Assembly (NCBI GenBank): GCA_964627045.1
Contig: CAZVIK010000032.1
Coordinates: 1-28,232, forward strand
Direction: 5' to 3'
Origin: CAZVIK01 sp964627045
GTDB lineage: Bacteria; Acidobacteriota; Terriglobia; Bryobacterales; Bryobacteraceae
DNA length: 28,232 bases
Shown here: one piece after another, positions 23,544 to 28,232 of the stretch
Layout of the letters: every line of letters starts with the position of its first letter
Numbering within the stretch: position 1 is the first letter of the stretch
Program-made: the position numbers and the translations under genes
Notes under the pieces: model-generated
Database searches by the model: none
Seen by the model: only the letters and a program-made list of their open reading frames with translations
Told to the model about the DNA's origin: nothing

Positions 23544-23578
23544 TTGGGCAACCCGCCCCGTTTCCGCTACAATACAAT
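23544..23578 (+). promoter_or_regulatory. ssrA: Likely sigma-70 promoter of ssrA
   Basis: TTGGGC (23544-23549), 18 bases, TACAAT (23568-23573), with a second overlapping TACAAT at 23573-23578. The mature tmRNA begins at 23585, seven bases after the second box. Confidence 0.5.
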
Positions 23579-23584
23579 CGAAAG

Positions 23585-23935
23585 GGGGGCGAAACGGATT
23601 CGACGGGATTGAATTGTTGTCGAGAGGCGTGCCGGGTTCCGAGCTCCCGTTAAACGATCGGAAAACCAAAACTGCCAAAACGCAGTTTGCATACGCAGCC
23701 TAATTAATTAGGTTGCCGCCCCGGTGGCTGAGCCCGCGCGGCCATCGTACGGCGTCATCTTGTGGGATAGGTCGAAGGCTTCGGTCCGGAGCCGTAGGCC
23801 GAGATCAACCGGACTAGGCCGCAGCCGCTCTTGCCGGCTCTGAGGCGGCGGCCGAAAACACCGAACCGGCTACGCACGTAGGCTCTTTACGGCAGGCTTT
23901 CTCGGACGCGGGTTCGACTCCCGCCGCCTCCACCA
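23585..23935 (+). ncRNA. ssrA: Transfer-messenger RNA (tmRNA)
   Basis: A one-piece tmRNA of about 351 bases that rescues stalled ribosomes and adds a degradation tag. The 5' end GGGGGCG pairs with CGCCTCC before the terminal A-CCA, forming the acceptor stem with one G-U pair. The 5' segment GGATTCGACGGG and the 3' T-arm GGGTTCGACTCCCG are both diagnostic of tmRNA. CCA is encoded at 23933-23935. The tag reading frame is at 23674-23703, after an A-rich stretch, and the middle holds several GC-rich segments fitting pseudoknots. It follows the Mrr-like gene and converges with the M28 peptidase gene 51 bases away. Confidence 0.97.
23674..23703 (+). other. tmRNA-encoded proteolysis tag AKTQFAYAA
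   Basis: Inside the tmRNA, the codons GCC to GCC followed by TAA encode AKTQFAYAA. The hydrophobic-Ala-Ala type end (here Y-A-A) is what ClpXP recognises. The preceding CCAAAACT matches the usual A-rich run-in to the resume codon. The resume codon (GCC at 23674) is inferred from position and from the usual alanine start. Confidence 0.8.
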
Positions 23936-23986
23936 CTCCATCCGACGCGCTTTCGCGCCGCCGCCGGCTTCCTGCTTCCCCCGCCG

Positions 23987-26095
23987 CTACAACTGCTTCA
24001 GCGCCTGGATCGTCTGGCGGATCTGCGCGGCCAGCGCGTCCAGCGCCTTGGCCACCGGCGCCACCTGCGCCTGGGCTTCTTTCATGCGCCCCGCTTCGAC
24101 GGCTTCGCGAATCGCCGGGAGGGTCTTGGCGCTATAGCCGGTGTAGGCGCCGGGCGCATAGATCTGGTGGCGGTACCACGCGCGTCCCGGCAACCCCTCG
24201 GGCGAAAGCAACGTTCGCTCGGAGCGGTAGAGCAACTCGTTGGCCGCGGCCAGCCTCGCCTCCGGAGCGCGCCCGGCCCTGGCGAGCGCCTTGCCGAACT
24301 CGGTCTCATACCGCCGGGCGAGCGAGTCGAGCGCCGCCAGCCGGGTTTTCAGCGGCGCAACGTCGATGCGGCTCTGCCGCGAGGCCGCCAGCTTCTCCAC
24401 TTCCCCGGTATATCCTTGGACCGCGCGCACGAACGCCCCGTATTCGAACGGCAGCAGCGGCGCCTCGCTCAGCCGTAACATCGAGGTCGCCATCACCTGC
24501 GCCAACCCCTTGCCGAACTGGCCCGTCGGGTCGCCGAAGCGGCTGTACCAGGCCCAGGAATCGTAGATCGAATGGTACACGCCTCCGGACTCCTCGTCGG
24601 AGAACCCGAGGTTCAACACCGGGATGCCCGCGCGATGAATGAACGGCGCGTAGTCGCTCCCGGAACCCGGCGCGCCCAGCGGAGGACGCGCCGCACCCGC
24701 TCCTGCGCCGCCGCGCCCGGGACGCGTCACCTCGGAGAGCTTCTTGCCGCTGCCTGGATCTTCCACGTCCTCCAGCACGCCGCTAAGAAAACGCTCCAGC
24801 ATCGACGATCCGGCGGCGTTCAAATAGCCCTTCCCGTTGGAGTCGGAGTTCAAATACGCGACGGTCTTGGCCGAAAGCTCCGCCTCGTGTTTCTCCAGCC
24901 ACTCGGTGGAGCCCACCAGCCCAAACTCCTCGGCGTCCCACAGCGCGAATACGATCGTGCGCTGCGGCCGCCAGCCGGTGCGCGCCAGCTCGCCCAGCGC
25001 CCGCGCCGTCTCCAGCACGGCTGCGGCTCCGCTGAGCGGGTCGCTCGCGCCGTTCACCCAGGCGTCGTGGTGATTGCCGTAGATCACCCATTGATCCGGA
25101 AACCGGCTTCCGCGGAGCGTCGCGATCACATTGTGCACCGGCCGGATCTGCTGATCGGACTCCACTTGAAGCCTCACCACGGCCGGTCCCGGCCCAATCC
25201 GGTAGGTCAACGGCAGCGCGCCGCGCCACGGCTCGGGCGCGAGCGTGCCGCCCAGGTTCCCGAGCAGCGGCAGCGCGTCCTCGTAGGAAATCGGCAGCAC
25301 CGGAATCTTGAGCAGCGTCGCCGCCTCGGCCGGATTCAAACGCCTCGCGCCCGGTTCGGATGCCCAACCCGGGGTGAGGGGATCGCCCAGGTACAGCGGC
25401 ATGTCCACGACGCTGCCGCGCTGCACGCTGGCCTGCGGCCGGTAAGCTCCCTTCGGATAGACGTCGCCCTGGAAGTAACCGTCGTCCCGCGGATCTGAGT
25501 AAATGATGCACCCGATCGCGCCGCGCTCAGCGGCGGCCTTGGGCTTGGTCCCGCGCCAGCTCCGCCCGTAGCGCGCGATCACGATCTTACCCCGCACGTC
25601 GATCCCCGCCCTGGCCAGCGCGTCGTAGTCCTCAGGAATGCCGTAGTTCACGTACACCAGCGGCGCGGTCACGGTGCCGGAGCCAGAGTAAGCGTTGTAA
25701 GTGGGGAGCTGGCCGGCGTCGCCCGAATCGGGGTCTTCCGGCAGAACCGGCTCGGCCAGCCGGGCGCGATAGGAAACCGGCGCGATCAACTCCAGCCGGC
25801 GCTCGGTGGGATAAGGGAGCAACGCCTCGAACGTCTCGATGCGCGCCTCGTACCCCCACTGCCGGAACAACCCGAGGGCGTACTCGGCGACGGCGCGCGA
25901 TTGAGGAGAGCCCGCCGCGTGCGGCTCGCGGCTCATCTCGCGGACGTATTCGTGTATGCGAGCCGGCTGGGGAACGGCGCGGGCCTTTTCCTCCAACGCC
26001 CGCTGCGCGGGCCACGCCTCGGCGGGATACCCGCGGATCGGACCCTGCGCCTGGAGTAGCGCCAGCGATAAGGCGCCGCAAACGAGCGTCTTCAC
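23987..26095 (-). CDS. Exported M28 zinc metallopeptidase, glutamate carboxypeptidase II-like
   Basis: A 702-residue protein with a signal peptide (MKTLVCGALSLALLQAQG) and the three-part layout of glutamate carboxypeptidase II: protease-associated domain inserted in an M28 peptidase domain, then a helical transferrin-receptor-like dimerisation domain. Zinc-binding and catalytic motifs are GNHHDAWVNGASDP near residue 340, DAEEFGLVGSTEW near 388 (catalytic Glu-Glu), YLNSDS near 415 and YHSIYDS near 507. The PA domain shows IDVRGKIVIARYG. It probably cleaves C-terminal residues from peptides outside the cytoplasm; the substrate is unknown. The start codon is GTG, overlapping the dsbD stop (GTGA), so the two are translationally coupled. 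Confidence 0.92.
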   Translation of the reverse strand: MKTLVCGALSLALLQAQGPIRGYPAEAWPAQRALEEKARAVPQPARIHEYVREMSREPHAAGSPQSRAVAEYALGLFRQWGYEARIETFEALLPYPTERRLELIAPVSYRARLAEPVLPEDPDSGDAGQLPTYNAYSGSGTVTAPLVYVNYGIPEDYDALARAGIDVRGKIVIARYGRSWRGTKPKAAAERGAIGCIIYSDPRDDGYFQGDVYPKGAYRPQASVQRGSVVDMPLYLGDPLTPGWASEPGARRLNPAEAATLLKIPVLPISYEDALPLLGNLGGTLAPEPWRGALPLTYRIGPGPAVVRLQVESDQQIRPVHNVIATLRGSRFPDQWVIYGNHHDAWVNGASDPLSGAAAVLETARALGELARTGWRPQRTIVFALWDAEEFGLVGSTEWLEKHEAELSAKTVAYLNSDSNGKGYLNAAGSSMLERFLSGVLEDVEDPGSGKKLSEVTRPGRGGAGAGAARPPLGAPGSGSDYAPFIHRAGIPVLNLGFSDEESGGVYHSIYDSWAWYSRFGDPTGQFGKGLAQVMATSMLRLSEAPLLPFEYGAFVRAVQGYTGEVEKLAASRQSRIDVAPLKTRLAALDSLARRYETEFGKALARAGRAPEARLAAANELLYRSERTLLSPEGLPGRAWYRHQIYAPGAYTGYSAKTLPAIREAVEAGRMKEAQAQVAPVAKALDALAAQIRQTIQALKQL

Positions 26096-27948
26096 CGGCC
26101 GGTCCTCAGGAAGGCGAGAAACTCGGCCGGATCGCGTGTGAGCCCGGCAAAACTGGCGATGGTTTTTTCGTCGGCGTCGAGAATGGCGTAATAGGGAATG
26201 GCCACGGTGTCAAACCTGCCGGTAAGGATTTTTTGATTCGCTTCGGAGGCGGCGTCGGTGCCGTCGGTGTACAACTCCACCAGCACGAACTCGTCGAGCG
26301 CCGCGGCGATCTCCGGCCGCGGGAACATGTTGCTCTTCATCCAGTGGCAGTTGGTGCAGGCGTATCCGGTGAAGTTCAGGAAAATACGCTTGCTTTCGGC
26401 ACGCGCGCGCGCCAGCGCCTGCGCGTAGTCGTTCTTGATCCAGGCCGCGTGCTGGCCGGGGGCCAGCGGCACGTAGGCGTCCAGTTCCCCGAGTTTCCCG
26501 CCGAACATGCCCGGCGCCAGGCTCAGGGCGAAGGCGAGGAACGCCGTTCCGATCAGCAAACGCGCGGTGCCCGGCTTGTCGTCGGCGCCTATGCCCTCCA
26601 TCCGCAGCAGCCCCAGGAGGTACAAGCCCGGCAGCGCGAACAGTACGATCCACAGCGCCAGGAAGCGTTCCCGCGTGAGCACGTTCCACTGCATGACGGC
26701 GTCTACGTTGCTCGCGTACTTGAGCGCCGCCGCCAGGATGACGAAGCCCAGTACGATCTTGACGCGGCTCATCCAGCCGCCGCTCTTAGGCAGGCGCGCC
26801 AGGTATGACGGAAACAGCGCCAGCAGGAAGAACGGCAGCGCCAGCCCCGAGGCGAACGACACCATGCCCACCAGCGGGCGTACGCCGCCGCCGGACACCG
26901 ATCCCGCCAGTAGCGTGCCCACGAACGGCCCCACGCAGGCGAAGGCGGTCAGCGAGAACGTCAGGCCCATCACCAGCGTTCCCAGCAATCCGCCGCGGCG
27001 GCTGGCGCCGTCCATCCGGGTGAGCAGTCCCGAAGGCAGCGTGATCTCAAACGCCCCGAGCAGGCTCAGCGCGAACACGAAAAAGATCGCCGTAATGAAC
27101 GCGTTTACCCACACGTTCGAGCCCATCTGCACCGAACCGAACGGGCCGAGCGCGGCCGTCGCCACCAGGCCCAACGTCGTGAACAGCACGATGATTCCCA
27201 GGCAGAAGACCAGCGCCTGCGCCACGCTCTCGCCGCGCGATCCGCCCTGCCGGTTCAAAAAGAACGACACCGTAATGGGGATCATCGGGAAGACGCAGGG
27301 AGTGAAGACGGCGGCCAGTCCGAAGCCGAAGGCGATCAATACGAACGAGCCGAGACCCTGCACCTGGCCGCCTCCCTGCGCGGCCGGCGCCGGAGATGCG
27401 GCCGGCATACCCACGTTCGCCGGCCGCCCCGGGTCAAAGAGGAGATAGCCCGCGGGCACGGAAAAAGCGGCCGTTCGGGCCGCCGGATCGAAGCGAATCG
27501 CCGTCGTTGCGGTCTTGCGCACCGGCAGCAGGCACTGCTTCTCGTCGCACGCCTGGTAGCGCACCTGCGCGGTGATTTCGACGCTTCCGGCGGCGTCCTT
27601 CGCCAACTCGACCGCCAGGTAGAAGACCGCTTCTTTCTCGAAAGTCTCCGTGTCGGTTTGGAAGTTCGGGTCGAACTTGACCGAAGGAGCGGGCTGGTAA
27701 ACCTCGAACCCGGCCACGGCGGGGTTCTCGGCGATGCGCACCGTCGTGGGAATGGGCCCCTTCGGCGTGGAGAGCGAATACAGGTGCCAGCCGGGCTCAA
27801 TCGTTGCCGTGAGGCGCGCCGCAACAATGGCTCCGGGTGCGGCCGATTCTTCGGCTGCCAACGACCACTGCACCGGGTCCAATCGCTGCGCCCAGACGGC
27901 GGCCGCCACCGCAAAAAGGAGTGCAACGGCTGGCGCGAGCCGCCTCAT
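26092..27948 (-). CDS. dsbD: Thiol:disulfide interchange protein DsbD
   Basis: A 618-residue membrane protein that passes reducing power from cytoplasmic thioredoxin to the periplasm. After a signal peptide (about 1-21) the N-terminal periplasmic domain has the cysteine pair Cys134/Cys139 (YQACDEKQCLLP). The membrane domain (about 195-480) has FTPCVFPMIPITVSFFLN with the first transport cysteine and FACVGPFVGTLL with the second. The C-terminal thioredoxin-like domain has FTGYACTNCHWMKSNMF with the CxxC. The ATG at 27948 follows the plsX stop with one base between; the frame upstream of it is plsX read out of frame. All six cysteines of the electron relay are present. Confidence 0.94.
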   Translation of the reverse strand: MRRLAPAVALLFAVAAAVWAQRLDPVQWSLAAEESAAPGAIVAARLTATIEPGWHLYSLSTPKGPIPTTVRIAENPAVAGFEVYQPAPSVKFDPNFQTDTETFEKEAVFYLAVELAKDAAGSVEITAQVRYQACDEKQCLLPVRKTATTAIRFDPAARTAAFSVPAGYLLFDPGRPANVGMPAASPAPAAQGGGQVQGLGSFVLIAFGFGLAAVFTPCVFPMIPITVSFFLNRQGGSRGESVAQALVFCLGIIVLFTTLGLVATAALGPFGSVQMGSNVWVNAFITAIFFVFALSLLGAFEITLPSGLLTRMDGASRRGGLLGTLVMGLTFSLTAFACVGPFVGTLLAGSVSGGGVRPLVGMVSFASGLALPFFLLALFPSYLARLPKSGGWMSRVKIVLGFVILAAALKYASNVDAVMQWNVLTRERFLALWIVLFALPGLYLLGLLRMEGIGADDKPGTARLLIGTAFLAFALSLAPGMFGGKLGELDAYVPLAPGQHAAWIKNDYAQALARARAESKRIFLNFTGYACTNCHWMKSNMFPRPEIAAALDEFVLVELYTDGTDAASEANQKILTGRFDTVAIPYYAILDADEKTIASFAGLTRDPAEFLAFLRTGR

Positions 27949-27949
27949 G

Positions 27950-28232
27950 TCAGTCCGCCTGCGCGGCCACCAGCGAGTGGGCGCTCCAGCGCTGGAGCTC
28001 GTGTTCGATGCGGTCGTTGATCTTGCCGTTGGAGAACTCGGCGGCCACACGTACCGCATTCTTGATGGCGTTGGCGTTGGAGCGTCCGTGGGCGATGATA
28101 CATACGCCGTGCACGCCGAGCAGCGGCGCGCCACCGTACTCGGAGTAGTCCAGCCGCTTGCGGAAACCGGCGTAGGCGTTGCGGGACAGAACGTAGCCGA
28201 TCTTGCTTGCGAGAGTCTATTCCAGCGACACC
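27950..28232 (-). CDS. plsX: Phosphate acyltransferase PlsX, C-terminal part, with in-frame stop near the edge
   Basis: The C-terminal ~90 residues of PlsX, which makes acyl phosphate from acyl-ACP for phospholipid synthesis. The sequence TLASKIGYVLSRNAYAGFRK, then RLDYSEYGGAPLLGVHGVCI and IAHGRSNANAIKNAVRVAAEF is unmistakable. The gene runs off the right edge. Reading upstream, codon 28217-28219 is TAG in frame, while the four codons beyond it (VSLE) still look like PlsX. A single-base error at a contig end is the likely cause; a real nonsense mutation is the alternative. The stop lies one base before the dsbD start. Confidence 0.88.

Noticed and set aside
27949..28134. N-terminal extension of DsbD by about 62 residues
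   Set aside because: This stretch is plsX read in the wrong frame; the true DsbD begins with a signal peptide at 27948.

Overview
The window is a GC-rich, gene-dense bacterial segment carrying most of a flagellar export, regulation and hook-filament junction region plus a complete chemotaxis operon. Housekeeping and accessory genes follow. The composition, gene neighbourhood and a tmRNA tag ending in FAYAA are compatible with an Acidobacteriota-type organism (Bryobacterales/Solibacter-like). That is an inference from memory, not a computed placement. A run of ten N and an in-frame stop at the right edge show that this is draft assembly.

Region 1 (1-7840, + strand) is a tightly packed flagellar operon: fliP (3' end only), fliQ, fliR, flhB, flhA, flhF, a FliA-type sigma-28 factor, a long FliN-type switch protein, and a small membrane/coiled-coil/helix-turn-helix protein. 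FliPQR-FlhBA form the membrane export gate, FlhF is the placement GTPase, and the sigma factor drives late genes. The usual partner flhG is absent between flhF and fliA.

Region 2 (7911-13557) holds an unrecognised membrane-anchored protein with a His/Cys pattern of permuted papain-like enzymes. A sigma-54 activator of the FleQ type follows on the minus strand. Divergent from it is flgM-flgN-flgK-flgL, headed by a near-consensus sigma-28 promoter at 10369-10395.

Region 3 (13661-19568, - strand) is a chemotaxis operon read cheW-cheA-cheR-cheD-cheY-cheX-cheB. It converges on flgL across hairpin-rich DNA, and a candidate sigma-28 promoter lies upstream of cheW. CheA has an extra N-terminal segment resembling a dead HPt domain and no obvious P2 domain. 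No chemoreceptor gene is present.

Region 4 (19569-28232) is a mixed block: an exported type B carboxylesterase, clpS, a lower-GC Mrr-like restriction endonuclease gene split by the N gap, the tmRNA gene ssrA, and a minus-strand run plsX (3' end)-dsbD-M28 peptidase. I found no CRISPR array, insertion sequence, rRNA or ordinary tRNA.
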